From: Pontiella agarivorans
Lineage (GTDB): Bacteria > Verrucomicrobiota > Kiritimatiellia > Kiritimatiellales > Pontiellaceae
DNA length: 64,000 nucleotides
Assembly (NCBI RefSeq): GCF_034531395.1
Contig: NZ_JARVCO010000012.1
Coordinates: forward strand, 186,001 to 250,000
Direction: 5' to 3'
Position numbers and translations under genes: made by a program. The notes under the pieces were generated by a model. It was not told where the DNA came from. It saw nothing but the letters and a program-made list of their open reading frames with translations, and ran no database searches. Within the stretch, counting starts at the first letter, position 1; each line of letters begins with the position of its first letter. Shown here one piece after another: positions 44,127 to 53,977 of the stretch.

Positions 44127-45344
44127 TTAGCCGTTCGTTTCTTGCGGGTATACGAGGAAGGGGAGCTCTTCTTTCAGGTCGGGCCATTGCGGGATACTGC
44201 CATGGAAAACCAGTTGCCATTGAATACCGTCGTGGTTACCTGGCCGGGAAGCGGGCTGATCGGCGGGAAGGGTGAACCGGATCGCCTGTTGTGCGATGTT
44301 GTGTTGTTCGCTGCTGCGCATCAATTCCGTTTCGTGAATCGGCGTTTTTACAAGGGTGGTTGTGGTTTTTCCGCCGCTGCGACGGGTTTCGACAGTGAGC
44401 TTCAGGCATTTTAATGAAACGGTCAGTTCGTCGATCCGTTCGGCCCGGCCGTTGATGCGCCAGCGCAGGGCAACATGGGTGCCAGGGTGAATTTGGCCGG
44501 GCGTGATTTCGGCGGAGGGGCGAGGGTTGAAGAGGGCCAGGACGGCATAGATGGCGCCGGCGGCGATGGCGATGCCGAAGAGACCGAAGATGATGGGGAA
44601 GAGAATCGGTGCATCGGATTTGAGTATAAGGAAAACGACACCTCCCCAGATGCCTGCGAATAGTGTCAGTCCGAATGCTTTGGCGGCGGGAGATTTTCCC
44701 TTGAGTGTGACGATGCGTTTGCCGGCCTGTTCCGGATTGAGCGGGGTGCTTGCACTTTTTGTGCGGAATCCGGCGATGATGATCGCGAAGCCGATCGTGC
44801 AGAATATCAGAGGGATCAGGCCGAGGAGGAGGCTCCCGGAAGCATTACGATGGATTACCGATTCTGCCGGGTTTTCCGGGTTGACGTATATCGTAAATTT
44901 TCTGTTTTTTGGATAGCGTCGGATGATTTCAGCTTTACTTTCGTAGCCGCTGCTTGATTCGCCGATGAAGGTGTAGCGGTCCCCGAAATATTCGGTGCTG
45001 CCAATGTTATAACGATAGGCAATATACGGGCTGTAGGTGGTACCGTCATCGCTGTCGTGTGATTTTACTTTGCTGGAGACCACGGTGGCTGGAACTTCAT
45101 TCCAGGTTTTTGCATCCTGCGTTTTCAGCAGTGGATCAGCGAGGAGCGGCTTAATCATCAGCAGACCGACTGCGGCAAATACAGAGCCGAAGGGAATGAA
45201 GAATGATTTTGTGGATTTTTCCTGTTTTTCCGTTTTTCTTCTGTTGCGGATCCGTATCCATGGAAGTCCGGCAAACAGCAGCCCGAATGTGCTGAAGATC
45301 ATTCTGCCGAGTATGCCACCGGTGCCCGATGATGAAATCTTCAT
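44127..45344 (-). CDS. DUF3592 domain membrane protein
   Basis: A 405-residue membrane protein with helices near 8-25, 48-68, 168-190, 225-245 and 250-275. A DUF3592-type beta domain (about 80-165) shows TWNEVPATVVSSKVKSH, YSPYIAYRYNIGSTEYFGDR and FTIYVNPENPAESV. A second soluble domain ends the protein. The start has a GGGGGA ribosome site. Function unknown. Confidence 0.88.
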   Translation of the reverse strand: MKISSSGTGGILGRMIFSTFGLLFAGLPWIRIRNRRKTEKQEKSTKSFFIPFGSVFAAVGLLMIKPLLADPLLKTQDAKTWNEVPATVVSSKVKSHDSDDGTTYSPYIAYRYNIGSTEYFGDRYTFIGESSSGYESKAEIIRRYPKNRKFTIYVNPENPAESVIHRNASGSLLLGLIPLIFCTIGFAIIIAGFRTKSASTPLNPEQAGKRIVTLKGKSPAAKAFGLTLFAGIWGGVVFLILKSDAPILFPIIFGLFGIAIAAGAIYAVLALFNPRPSAEITPGQIHPGTHVALRWRINGRAERIDELTVSLKCLKLTVETRRSGGKTTTTLVKTPIHETELMRSSEQHNIAQQAIRFTLPADQPASRPGNHDGIQWQLVFHGSIPQWPDLKEELPFLVYPQETNG

Positions 45345-45450
45345 AAATCCCCCTGTTTTATATGCAGGAGGTTAGGTTAAAAGGGGTAGGCATAGCAAAT
45401 CTGCAAAGCCGGTCCGTGGAGAGGAGTATTTACGAGAATGAGATCGCGGA

Positions 45451-46533
45451 TTATTTTTGCATCTGCTGTTTGATGCGTTCCTCGATATCGTGTTCGTAGA
45501 GGGCGGTCAGGATTTCGTCGAGCGATCCCTCCATGATGCGGTCCAGTTTATAAAGCGTGAGATTGATCCGGTGGTCCGTGAGGCGGTTCTGAGGGTAGTT
45601 GTAGGTCCGTATTTTTTCGGAGCGGTCTCCCGATCCAACCATGGATTTTCGCTCGGAGGCCTGCTCTTCCGCGGCTTTTCGCTGCTGGTCGTCGTAGAGT
45701 TTGGCGCGCAGCATTTTCATGGCGGCGGCTTTGTTTTTGTGCTGAGAGCGTTCGTCCTGGCATTGGACGACGACGCCGGATGGAATATGGGTGATTCGGA
45801 TGGCGGAGTCGGTGGTGTTGACGTGCTGCCCGCCGGCACCCTGGGCGCGGTAGGTGTCGATGCGGAGATCTTCGGTTTTTACTTCGATATCAACGTCTTC
45901 CACTTCGGCCAGTACGGCAACGGTGGCCGCGGAAGTGTGGACGCGGCCCTGAGTTTCGGTCTGCGGAACGCGTTGGACGCGATGGGTTCCCCCCTCGTGT
46001 TTGAGTGTTTTGTAGACATCATCACCTTCTGCAGAGAACGAGATTTCCTTATAGCCGCCTGATTCCGAGGGGCTGACATCAAGGACTCTGTGTTTCCAGC
46101 CGCGCACGTCGAAATAGCGGGTGTACATGCGGTAAAGGTCTCCGGCAAAAATAGCCGCTTCGTCGCCGCCGGTTCCGGCGCGGATTTCCATGATAACGTT
46201 GCGGGAATCGGTGGGGTCCGGCGGAATAAGTGCAATTTCCATTTCGCGTTCGGCGAGGGGTAGCTGTTCGGAAATTTCGGCCAGCTCCATTTCAGCCATT
46301 TCCTTGAGTTCATCGTCGGAACCTGCATCGGAAAGGATGGCTTCTGATTCTTCTTTTGAATGCTGCAGGACAATCACTTTTGAGGCACATTCGGCCAGTT
46401 TTTTCTGGTGGCCGTATTCGCGCATGCACTCCTGCATTTTTTTCGGATCGGACGAAACCTCGGGCAGCGACATGCGGGTTTCAAGTTCGCTGACGTTGGA
46501 CTGGAGCTGATCTAAATAGGCTTGATCGACCAT
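45451..46533 (-). CDS. prfA: Peptide chain release factor 1
   Basis: Terminates translation at UAA and UAG. The 360 residues have the usual order: helical domain 1, codon-recognition domain with [18 protein letters not shown], then the GGQ loop in [15 protein letters not shown]. The final helices contain [20 protein letters not shown]. It is probably co-transcribed behind rpmE, though a terminator stands between them. A second, shorter GGQ protein lies at 32070. Confidence 0.97.
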   Translation of the reverse strand: MVDQAYLDQLQSNVSELETRMSLPEVSSDPKKMQECMREYGHQKKLAECASKVIVLQHSKEESEAILSDAGSDDELKEMAEMELAEISEQLPLAEREMEIALIPPDPTDSRNVIMEIRAGTGGDEAAIFAGDLYRMYTRYFDVRGWKHRVLDVSPSESGGYKEISFSAEGDDVYKTLKHEGGTHRVQRVPQTETQGRVHTSAATVAVLAEVEDVDIEVKTEDLRIDTYRAQGAGGQHVNTTDSAIRITHIPSGVVVQCQDERSQHKNKAAAMKMLRAKLYDDQQRKAAEEQASERKSMVGSGDRSEKIRTYNYPQNRLTDHRINLTLYKLDRIMEGSLDEILTALYEHDIEERIKQQMQK

Positions 46534-46626
46534 GGAGTACCTTGTTTTTTACCGCGAATACACGACCTTTTTGAAGGGGGTGCTTTGTGGTTTTTAGTGT
46601 GCTTTATGTCCTGTGAGGTTTAAACG

Positions 46627-46662
46627 CAAAAAAGCCGAACGTGCTTTCGCAGGTTCGGCTTT
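46627..46662 (-). terminator. Rho-independent terminator after rpmE
   Basis: On the minus strand AAAGCCGAAC and GTTCGGCTTT form a 10-bp stem around a 12-base loop, followed by TTTTTTGCG. It lies between rpmE and prfA and should reduce read-through into prfA. Confidence 0.8.
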
Positions 46663-46678
46663 GCTGAGGGCAAATTGA

Positions 46679-46885
46679 TTAATACATGCCTTCGGCGAAA
46701 CGCTTCTTGAAGCGGTCGACGCGGCCTTCGGTATCGATCAGTTTTGCACTGCCGGTGAAGAACGGATGGCAGCTGGAGCATGTGTTGACATGCATTTCCT
46801 TAACGGTGGAACGAGTTGCGATCTCGTTACCGCAGGAGCAGCGGATCGTTGCTTCTTCGTACTTTGGATGAATATCTGCTTTCAT
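46679..46885 (-). CDS. rpmE: 50S ribosomal protein L31, zinc type
   Basis: A 68-residue ribosomal protein. Two cysteine pairs (RCSCGN and NTCSSCHPF) mark the zinc-binding C+ form. The C terminus [13 protein letters not shown] is typical. The start has AGAGGA. Confidence 0.97.
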   Translation of the reverse strand: MKADIHPKYEEATIRCSCGNEIATRSTVKEMHVNTCSSCHPFFTGSAKLIDTEGRVDRFKKRFAEGMY

Positions 46886-47016
46886 GGTAAAATCCTCTAG
46901 TTCGTTAAGGGAGCGAGGTTTTTATATGAACGACGGGCTTGACGCAAGGCTGATTTTTCTTTTTTTCCTACTTTGCTCTTCCGTCCTTTTGGAGGCTTGA
47001 GTAGGGTTTCCAGCCT

Positions 47017-49878
47017 ATGTGGAATGTGCACCGAATATTTGGGCGGTTGACAGGGCTTCTGGTGGCGGGGGTGCTTGTGACGGCCGATGCCCAGCAGGAG
47101 CTGCGGCAAAAGGGGCGGGGAATGACGCGGAGCGAACTTGCGCGTTTGAATCCGCAATCCGAATCAACGAGTGTGCTGCTGGAGTCGGTTAAGGCACTGC
47201 TGAAGAATGAGCAGCTTGAGGAAGCTCTGCCTTTTCTGAAAGAAATTCTGGTTCGTCTGGATGGGGATGATGAGAAAAAGGCCCGGCAGACCCTGGCTTT
47301 TACGCTCTATCAGCTGGCTTACTGTCAGATGCAGTTGGGGGAGTATGTCTCCGGGGCCCGGAATTTTGTCCGTTTTGCCGATGCATTTCCGGATGATCTT
47401 CAGCAGGAGTCAGCCCGGGTGATGGCGGCCCAGTGTCTGACGATGGTGCAGCAGTGGCCGGCGGTGGAGGAGCAGGCGATGTTGGTGTTGCAGAACCTGC
47501 GGCTGACTGAGGAGCTGAAGATTCCCGCAGTGCAATTGCTGGCCGAAGCTCGTTATCAGCAGGAAAAATGGGCCGAGGCGATCAAGCCGCTGACGTCACT
47601 TTACCGGATGGCGCAGAAGGATACGGTCCGGTCGGGGGCGGCGGTTATGCTGGTGACCTGTTATGTGCGTCTGGATGATTTTCCGAATCTATTTCATTTT
47701 CTTCCGCATTGCGACCGGGTGTCGCGGCATGATGTGGGGCTGAATCTGGCGCTGCTGGAGGCCGGCGATTCGCATTATAATAACGGGGAATTCCGGAAAG
47801 CTCTGCTGTTGTATCGTCTGGTGCTGACAAAAGCCGAGCTGACTGCACATTATGAGGAACGGTTGCGCGACACCAAGGCGGCTATGAAACCGTTTGTTGC
47901 GGACGGGAAGCAGACGCTGACGGAATATAAGGAGCGTCAGCTGAAGCGTCAGCAGTTGTTTGATCGGCTGAAGGCGCAGTATGATGTAATCGTTGATTTT
48001 CAGGATTATGATATGGATGTCATGCTGCGTATGGCACAGTGCTATAATGATTTGGGGCGGAACTGGCCGGCCCATGCGATTTATCATCGCATTTTTGATG
48101 AAAATCCGGAGGGTGAGCTGGCGGATCAGGCTCGGTATTCCGCGTTTACGGTGATGATTGATGAGCGGGAATGGGCGATGGCCACGGTGGAGGGGTATGC
48201 CTACGTCGAACAGATGCCAAACGGCGAATTCCGTGATGATGTGACGTTGAATCTGATGCAGGTGCGTATGACCCGGCAACAGTTTGAGCTGGCCTATGAG
48301 ATGGGGCAAAAAGCGTTGGAGCTTTCGCCGGATCATAAATATATCGATCAGATCACGTATCTGATGGGATACATCCGTTTCCATAGTCTGGATTATCAGG
48401 AGGCCCTTCAGCATTTTACCCGGGTGCTCGGGGAGTGGCCGGAGAGCCGTTATTATGAATCATCGGAATACTGGCGTGCCATGACTCTGTTGTTTCTGGG
48501 AGAATTTGAGAAGGCGGAGTCGGCCTTTGCTGGGTATCTGAGTAATCCGAAGTATGAGGGCAGGCTTTATGAAGAGGATGCGTCGTACCGTTTGGGGATT
48601 GCTCAGTACGGTGCGGATAAATTTATTGAATCGGAAGAGACGTTCCGGTCTTTTGTGGACCGTTATCCGGAGAGTACGCTGCTGTCCGAAGCCTATGCCA
48701 TGCTGGGGGATCTGCGTGCAGCCGAGAGCGATCTGGATGTGGCACTCGATTATTATGCATTGGCCCGCGAGAAGGCGCAGAATATCGGTCAGGTGAATTA
48801 TCCGTTGTTTCAGGCGGCCAAGGTGTTGGAGATGGAACGGCGTTATGTCGATATTGTGGAAATGATGTCGGACTATCTCGGGCAATACGGGTCCGAGGGC
48901 GATTTTGCCAATGCGGCGAACTGGAAAGGCAAAGCCTATAAAGGGATGGATCAGTATTCCCGTGCGCTGGAGGGCTATTTTGAGGTTGTGAATGCTTACG
49001 GAAATGATGCTTCTCTGAGTGGGGTGGATGTCATTCTGAACGAAATTGTGAGCGACTACCGGAATCCGGAGCTTGCGAAGAATCAGACGATGATTATGGA
49101 AGCTCTGGATGAGCATCTGCATACGGTTTCCGGGAAGGCTGAGCGTACGTTGGTGTTGCGGTATCAGACGGTGTTTGCCGAAATTGCAGAGGGTGGGGAG
49201 CGTGAGGCTTTTGTGGAGGCCGTTGTGCAGGCCAAAAATATTCCGGCGGCCGGATCCGGTACGTTGCTGTTGATCGCCCGCGAGGCGGTGAAATTGAAAG
49301 ATTGGGCGTTGGTTCATGAGGCAGCCGAACGGTTCTTGGCGAATTTTCCGGTTTCGAACCAGATGCTCTATGTCATGATTGCTGATCTCGATGCATTGAT
49401 CGGGGAGGGGCGCTATACTGAAGCGGCTGAGCGGTCAGAAGAAATTCTGTTGAAGTTCGGTTACAGTAAGTCGGTTGGGTATGCGCGTAAGCGGCGAGGT
49501 GATGCGTTTCGTCTGTCGGGTGATTTTGAGCGTGCGCTGGAGGCGTATGCTGAGGTGCTTTCAATTCGCGAATGGCGCGGGGCGCTGACGCCGGAGGCGC
49601 TGTATTGGTCGGGAATCTGTAAAATGGAGCTTGGGGCGACGGATGAGGCGTTTGCTTATTTTCAGCGTATTTATGTGCTTTATGAGGGGTATGCCGACTG
49701 GGTGGCGCCAGCCTATCTGAAGAGTATTCAATGTATGGAAGCGTTGGGCGGTTACGAGCAGGAAATTGTCAATACGCTGCGTGAGATGCTTGCGAATGAG
49801 CGTGTAGCGGCTACGCCGGAAGGGAGCGATGCGGCCGAAAGGCTTGAGGCGCTTCAGGCCGGGGAGGTGGTACCGTGA
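47017..49878 (+). CDS. Long periplasmic TPR-repeat protein, second ExbB/ExbD cluster
   Basis: A 953-residue exported protein (signal peptide to about residue 25) with about 20 tetratricopeptide repeats. Units include FLPHCDRVSRHDVGLNLALL, YRLGIAQYGADKFIESEETF (written in part), ALDYYALAREKAQN and YWSGICKMELGATDEAFAYF. It is similar in plan to the TPR protein at 37377. It overlaps the next gene by GTGA and begins the second ExbB/ExbD operon. The start ATG 47017 has no strong ribosome site. Confidence 0.87.
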   Translation: MWNVHRIFGRLTGLLVAGVLVTADAQQELRQKGRGMTRSELARLNPQSESTSVLLESVKALLKNEQLEEALPFLKEILVRLDGDDEKKARQTLAFTLYQLAYCQMQLGEYVSGARNFVRFADAFPDDLQQESARVMAAQCLTMVQQWPAVEEQAMLVLQNLRLTEELKIPAVQLLAEARYQQEKWAEAIKPLTSLYRMAQKDTVRSGAAVMLVTCYVRLDDFPNLFHFLPHCDRVSRHDVGLNLALLEAGDSHYNNGEFRKALLLYRLVLTKAELTAHYEERLRDTKAAMKPFVADGKQTLTEYKERQLKRQQLFDRLKAQYDVIVDFQDYDMDVMLRMAQCYNDLGRNWPAHAIYHRIFDENPEGELADQARYSAFTVMIDEREWAMATVEGYAYVEQMPNGEFRDDVTLNLMQVRMTRQQFELAYEMGQKALELSPDHKYIDQITYLMGYIRFHSLDYQEALQHFTRVLGEWPESRYYESSEYWRAMTLLFLGEFEKAESAFAGYLSNPKYEGRLYEEDASYRLGIAQYGADKFIESEETFRSFVDRYPESTLLSEAYAMLGDLRAAESDLDVALDYYALAREKAQNIGQVNYPLFQAAKVLEMERRYVDIVEMMSDYLGQYGSEGDFANAANWKGKAYKGMDQYSRALEGYFEVVNAYGNDASLSGVDVILNEIVSDYRNPELAKNQTMIMEALDEHLHTVSGKAERTLVLRYQTVFAEIAEGGEREAFVEAVVQAKNIPAAGSGTLLLIAREAVKLKDWALVHEAAERFLANFPVSNQMLYVMIADLDALIGEGRYTEAAERSEEILLKFGYSKSVGYARKRRGDAFRLSGDFERALEAYAEVLSIREWRGALTPEALYWSGICKMELGATDEAFAYFQRIYVLYEGYADWVAPAYLKSIQCMEALGGYEQEIVNTLREMLANERVAATPEGSDAAERLEALQAGEVVP

Positions 49879-50693
49879 GAATAGTTTTGAAAATGGCGGC
49901 GGTGTTGCTGTTGGCGGTGCTGTCTGTTTCGGCTCAATCGGAATATGCCGCGAAAGTGACTCTGAACTCGGGGAACTCTTTTGTGGTGAAGATGCTCAAT
50001 ATTCAGGGGGATCGGCTGAAGCTGGATACAGGGGAGTCTTCATTTGCTTTGTCGATGATTCAATCCATTGAATTCCGTTTTTCGGGTGTGGGTTTAAATA
50101 TGTGCGAATCGATGTTCCATCGTGGCGATCGTAAAGCGCTTGAGGGGCTTTTGGATCAGTATGTTGGGCCGGTGGCGCAGTATAGCCACCTGTCGACTAA
50201 TCTGGGGGATTATCTGATATGGTGGCTGAGGTGCCAATACTGGAACGGGAATGCCGCCGGAGCCGGAGCCACGGTGGGGTATATCCGGAAATCCGGAAAT
50301 AAAAGGGATATGGATGTGGCGGGGATGTATTTCACTATGATGCTGTTGGATCAGGGAAAGGTGGAGAATGCCCGGACTGTTTTTTCAAGTGTTGGATATC
50401 CGGCGGATATTTCCGAGCCCATGACGGAATATATTCAGGGCCGTTTTGCGTTGGAGGCGGGGGATCTTAAGGCTGCAATGAAGCATGTGGCGAAAATTAT
50501 TGCGTTTCATATTCGGGATGAGGAGTGGCTTCCGCCGGCTACGGTGCTGGAGGCGGAGATTTATCAGCAGTTGGGACAGCCGGTTAAGGCTGCGGCAGTT
50601 GCGGAGGAGCTGATTATTGCCTATCCCGATTCGCGTTGGAGTCGGCGGGGCGAAACGATTAAAGTGGAATCAACAGGAAGTCGTGGAGGTTAG
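49875..50693 (+). CDS. Exported protein with N-terminal beta domain and helical repeats
   Basis: A 272-residue protein, GTG start overlapping the TPR gene stop. A signal peptide ends at SAQS. Residues about 22-70 form a small beta unit (KVTLNSGNSFVVKMLNIQGD and ALSMIQSIEFRF), like the ligand-binding patch seen in some DUF481 proteins. The rest is helical with TPR-like pairs (YFTMMLLDQGKVENARTVF). Function unknown; it is part of the second motor operon. Confidence 0.75.
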   Translation: MRIVLKMAAVLLLAVLSVSAQSEYAAKVTLNSGNSFVVKMLNIQGDRLKLDTGESSFALSMIQSIEFRFSGVGLNMCESMFHRGDRKALEGLLDQYVGPVAQYSHLSTNLGDYLIWWLRCQYWNGNAAGAGATVGYIRKSGNKRDMDVAGMYFTMMLLDQGKVENARTVFSSVGYPADISEPMTEYIQGRFALEAGDLKAAMKHVAKIIAFHIRDEEWLPPATVLEAEIYQQLGQPVKAAAVAEELIIAYPDSRWSRRGETIKVESTGSRGG

Positions 50694-50697
50694 CGTT

Positions 50698-51459
50698 ATG
50701 AAAAAAGGTTATTTAGGAGTTTGCGCAATGGTTGTGTTGCTGATCGGTATGATGCTGCCGATTGCAACGACGCTTGCGCAGGAGGTCGGGGTGGATGCTG
50801 CAGCGGTTCAGGCGGAGGCCGCGGAGTCGGTTACCCTCGGGGCGCTTTTGAAGCAGGGGGGCTGGGCTATGTATCCGCTGGGGCTGTTTTCGGTAGCGAT
50901 GTTTTATTTTATTATTCGTAATCTACTGCTGCTTCGAGAGAAAAATATGCTGCGGCAGGATTTGAAAGAGCAGATTGAAGCGCTGATGCGCAAACGCGAT
51001 GTGAAGGGGATTCGCAGTCTCTGCGCGGAAAATGACAGTTTGATCACGGCGGTGCTTGATGCCGGGATGGAGCGGATTTCTGAGGAGCATGAATACGATT
51101 CTCAGCATGTGATGGAGGCCATCGAGGAAGCGGGCAATGAGCAGATGGTGATTTTTATGAAGCCAATCAATTTTCTGTCAATCATTGGCGGAACTGCACC
51201 GATGCTTGGCCTGCTCGGTACGGTTTCGGGGATGATTAAAGCATTTTCGATTATTGCCCAGGGCGGCATGGGAGATCCCGGTAAGCTGGCCGGTTCCATC
51301 GGCGAGGCGCTCATTACAACTGCAACCGGTCTTGTGATTGCGATTCCGGCGATGTTTGCTTATTTCCTCTTTAAAAATAATTTCATCAAAACGATGTCGA
51401 CCATGGGACGTTTGGTCGGGCATTACATGAATATTTTCCGTTATGCCAAAGTGGATTGA
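50698..51459 (+). CDS. MotA/TolQ/ExbB proton-channel protein with signal peptide
   Basis: A 253-residue protein. It carries an N-terminal signal-like segment (to about residue 27, LAQEV) ahead of the three ExbB helices near 55-75 (MYPLGLFSVAMFYFII), 163-185 (GTAPMLGLLGTVSGMIKAF) and 200-225 (LITTATGLVIAIPAMFAYFLF). The extra exported N-terminal part is common in PVC and Bacteroidota ExbB proteins. GTGGAGG lies before the ATG. An upstream open stretch in the same frame from 50617 is ignored. Confidence 0.93.
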   Translation: MKKGYLGVCAMVVLLIGMMLPIATTLAQEVGVDAAAVQAEAAESVTLGALLKQGGWAMYPLGLFSVAMFYFIIRNLLLLREKNMLRQDLKEQIEALMRKRDVKGIRSLCAENDSLITAVLDAGMERISEEHEYDSQHVMEAIEEAGNEQMVIFMKPINFLSIIGGTAPMLGLLGTVSGMIKAFSIIAQGGMGDPGKLAGSIGEALITTATGLVIAIPAMFAYFLFKNNFIKTMSTMGRLVGHYMNIFRYAKVD

Positions 51460-51480
51460 TTCTGAAATCAGGCGGCTTTT

Positions 51481-51912
51481 TTGAAATTTAAAATTCCAGC
51501 GGAAGGTGGCGAAGACGAAATCAACATGGCCCCCATGATTGATATGGTCTTTCTGTTGCTGATTTTTTTTATGGTGGCCTCGCATATGTCAAAGATGGAT
51601 CGCACGCCAGTTGAGTTGCCGGTCGCCGACAAATCAAAGGTTCCGGAGCGTGCGCATGGACGTCAGCTGATCACGATTCGGTCTCATGATCAAACAGGTG
51701 AAGAGGTGGATGTTATCATGAATCTCAAGCCTGTTCAGGTTGAGGAAATTGCTCCTTATGTCAGCAAATTGCTCAGTGAAGATCCGAAGGCCGAGGTTTA
51801 TCTTCGGGCCGATCGTTATGCAAAGCATAAGCACGTCAAAAAGGTTATGGCGGCCTGTGCTGAAGGCGGAGTGGTGAATGTTATTTTTGCAACGTTTGAG
51901 TCGGGGAACTGA
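51481..51912 (+). CDS. ExbD-family protein A
   Basis: A 143-residue single-span protein. The proton-relay aspartate is in APMIDMVFLLLIFFMVASHM (in part; residues about 16-35). The periplasmic domain has ITIRSHDQT and VYLRADRYAKHKHVKKVM. The only available start is TTG at 51481. It forms a channel complex with the ExbB gene 21 bases upstream. It is paired with a second exbD copy three bases downstream. Confidence 0.93.
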   Translation: MKFKIPAEGGEDEINMAPMIDMVFLLLIFFMVASHMSKMDRTPVELPVADKSKVPERAHGRQLITIRSHDQTGEEVDVIMNLKPVQVEEIAPYVSKLLSEDPKAEVYLRADRYAKHKHVKKVMAACAEGGVVNVIFATFESGN

Positions 51913-51914
51913 GT

Positions 51915-52355
51915 ATGAAAACTTGGGTCGACGAGCTCGTTAACGAAAAAACGGAACTGCAGATTGCTCCGCTGATCGATGTGGTTTTTTTGCTGCTGAT
52001 CTATTTTATGGTCAGTGCGCAGTTAAAACGCACAGAGGCTGATCTGGATCTCGCACTTCCTGGTGCTGTTTCGGTGTCAACTCAGATGGAGATTCCTGAT
52101 GAGCAGATTATCGAAGTGCTTGCTTCGGGCGAAATTGTGCTGAATAACAAGGTGTATGTTTCTCCGGACAAAGCCGATCTCGCGGGGCTTGAATATACTC
52201 TTTTGCGATATGCTCAGGCGGCAAAGATTTCTAAAACCAAAGCGGTGATCACCATTGCGGCTGATGATGATGCCGTGCATGAACGCGTGATTGATGTGCT
52301 CAATGCCTGCGCCGGTGCCGGAATAAAAAATGTAACGTTTGGAACTGCGGAGTAG
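51915..52355 (+). CDS. ExbD-family protein B
   Basis: A 146-residue single-span protein with the aspartate in IAPLIDVVFLLLIYFMV and a periplasmic ExbD domain (VITIAADDDAVHERVIDVLN). It starts two bases after the stop of ExbD A. Two consecutive exbD genes behind one exbB are common in PVC bacteria and may build a heterodimeric ExbD. Confidence 0.93.
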   Translation: MKTWVDELVNEKTELQIAPLIDVVFLLLIYFMVSAQLKRTEADLDLALPGAVSVSTQMEIPDEQIIEVLASGEIVLNNKVYVSPDKADLAGLEYTLLRYAQAAKISKTKAVITIAADDDAVHERVIDVLNACAGAGIKNVTFGTAE

Positions 52356-52366
52356 TTTCTGATCTA

Positions 52367-52401
52367 CGGAAGCTCCGGAACCGGTCAGTTTTCAGCTTCC
52401 G
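52367..52401. terminator. Weak stem-loop between convergent genes
   Basis: CGGAAGCT (52367-52374) pairs with AGCTTCCG (52394-52401) around a 19-base loop. It lies between the exbD operon and rnhC, whose stops face each other. There is no T run on either side, so this is a possible terminator only. Confidence 0.35.
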
Positions 52402-52421
52402 GGAAATTGCGGGTTTTGAAA

Positions 52422-53369
52422 TCAGTCGGGTCGGGGGAGGTCCTTGCGGGAATATCCGACCTCGGCCAGTACTTTATCGGTGGTTTGGAAGTGGCATTTG
52501 GCAACGTCCAATAAAATCCCCGGGCCTTTGTCGGCCACCAGCTTTTCGGCTTCGCGTCGTACTTTTTCGGATGCGCCTTTCGGAGCCTCAAAGTGATGCG
52601 CTTTTCCCATCTGTTTGAGGGCATAAATGAAGCCGGCGCGAGCCAGAATAGATGCGGCCGCTACGGCGGGATCGGATTCGGCTTTTGTGCGCTGGTCCAG
52701 CTGGATCTTTTGCCCTTTTTCCATAAGGGCTCGTTCGATCTGATGAGTGGGGCCGAATTTGTCGGAGAGAGCCCGGGGGCAGTCCGGAACTTTTTCAAGT
52801 AGATTCTCAATGGCGCGGGCGTGGCCCCAGGCCAGCATTTTGTTTACATTGCGGATTTTTGAATACATCCGGTTGTAGGAGCGTGGGCCGATGGTGATCA
52901 TTGCACAACGGTCGCCCAGCAGTTTTCGAATGTCGCGCGCTAAATTCAGGGCAACATTGTCGGATGAGATTTTTTTAGAGTCGCGTACGCCCATTTCCCG
53001 AAGTTTATCGACGAGCTCTTCATTCACATAGGCCGAGGCGATTACGAGCGGGCCGAAAAAATCGCCTTTGCCGGATTCATCAATACCCATGTGGGGCTGG
53101 ATGGCTTCGGGGTCATGTAAATCTTCATAGCCCAAACGGGCTTCATGAAGAATTTCGGTTTCGAGTGTGAATGTGATCCATTCCCGGGCAGCTTTTCCCT
53201 GAACGAGCAGTTTTCCTGAGTTATAGAGGTTGATGCGGCAGTCTGGAAGGGAGACGGCTATTCGTGTGTGTGGCACCTTCTCGGGCAGATATGATGCCGA
53301 TTTCAGCAGTGTGTATGCTGCCTCCTGTTGTTGTGGCGTCAGTTTGTAGGTAAAAGAATTGGTTTTCAT
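52422..53369 (-). CDS. rnhC: Ribonuclease HIII
   Basis: Cleaves RNA in RNA-DNA hybrids. The 315 residues have the RNase HIII N-terminal TBP-like domain (about 1-85), then the RNase H fold with GIDESGKGDFFGPLV (catalytic DEG/S-type acidic residues), VRDSKKISS and ESDPAVAAASILARA. The DES variant of the first motif separates HIII from HII. Normal length. Confidence 0.95.
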   Translation of the reverse strand: MKTNSFTYKLTPQQQEAAYTLLKSASYLPEKVPHTRIAVSLPDCRINLYNSGKLLVQGKAAREWITFTLETEILHEARLGYEDLHDPEAIQPHMGIDESGKGDFFGPLVIASAYVNEELVDKLREMGVRDSKKISSDNVALNLARDIRKLLGDRCAMITIGPRSYNRMYSKIRNVNKMLAWGHARAIENLLEKVPDCPRALSDKFGPTHQIERALMEKGQKIQLDQRTKAESDPAVAAASILARAGFIYALKQMGKAHHFEAPKGASEKVRREAEKLVADKGPGILLDVAKCHFQTTDKVLAEVGYSRKDLPRPD

Positions 53370-53462
53370 CGAGGATCCATAGTTATCATTAAGTCAGTCT
53401 ATATAAATGTTGGTGTGTGGAAAGTGGTGCCTAAAGTGCATTATACTCGGGGCAGGTCAAAG

Positions 53463-53915
53463 ATGAAAAAAACAGGAATTGTATTCGTGCTGCTGTTAAT
53501 CGGTTTTGTTTGCCGGAGTGCTGCCGCGGTGGACAGGTTCGCCTCTGCATCCCTGGTGCCTACTCATGCCGATGCGGCAATTGTATTCGGGAAATATTTC
53601 GGTTTGTTTGATCAGTATATTGATGAAAATGCATCTCTTACGGATTGTGTTAAATTTTTCAACAAACACGGAGTTTATTTTGGTTTAATGGAAGTTGTTA
53701 ATGGGTCAGAGTTTACGTTCAGGGATTGTGCTCGGGTAATGGGGCAGATTGAGTTGCTTTTATCGGGTGAGGCTGAATATTTTATGGGCAAAGTAAAACT
53801 TCCCATAGGCATTGCATCCTGGGAGGAATTCTGTATTATGAATCGTGTTGATTATACAGAAGGTCACGCTGCAATGCTCGACACATTAAAAATGTTGTCC
53901 CGCTTAAAGCGTTAG
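53463..53915 (+). CDS. Small exported protein at head of the export cluster, unknown
   Basis: A 150-residue protein with a signal peptide to about residue 22 (RSAAAVD). The mature part is mixed helix with four cysteines and the stretch GLFDQYIDENASLTDCVKFF. I recognise no family. It is the first of three small exported genes before the beta-barrel and Wzc. Its base composition is uneven, with two consecutive 60-base lines at 53581-53700 only about 30 percent GC. An upstream in-frame extension from 53328 is ignored because the signal peptide starts here. Confidence 0.75.
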   Translation: MKKTGIVFVLLLIGFVCRSAAAVDRFASASLVPTHADAAIVFGKYFGLFDQYIDENASLTDCVKFFNKHGVYFGLMEVVNGSEFTFRDCARVMGQIELLLSGEAEYFMGKVKLPIGIASWEEFCIMNRVDYTEGHAAMLDTLKMLSRLKR

Positions 53916-53977
53916 TTTTACTTGCGTGCAGTGCGTTTTTTTTATAACTGTTGGAAAATTAACTTAAGGATAGGGGC

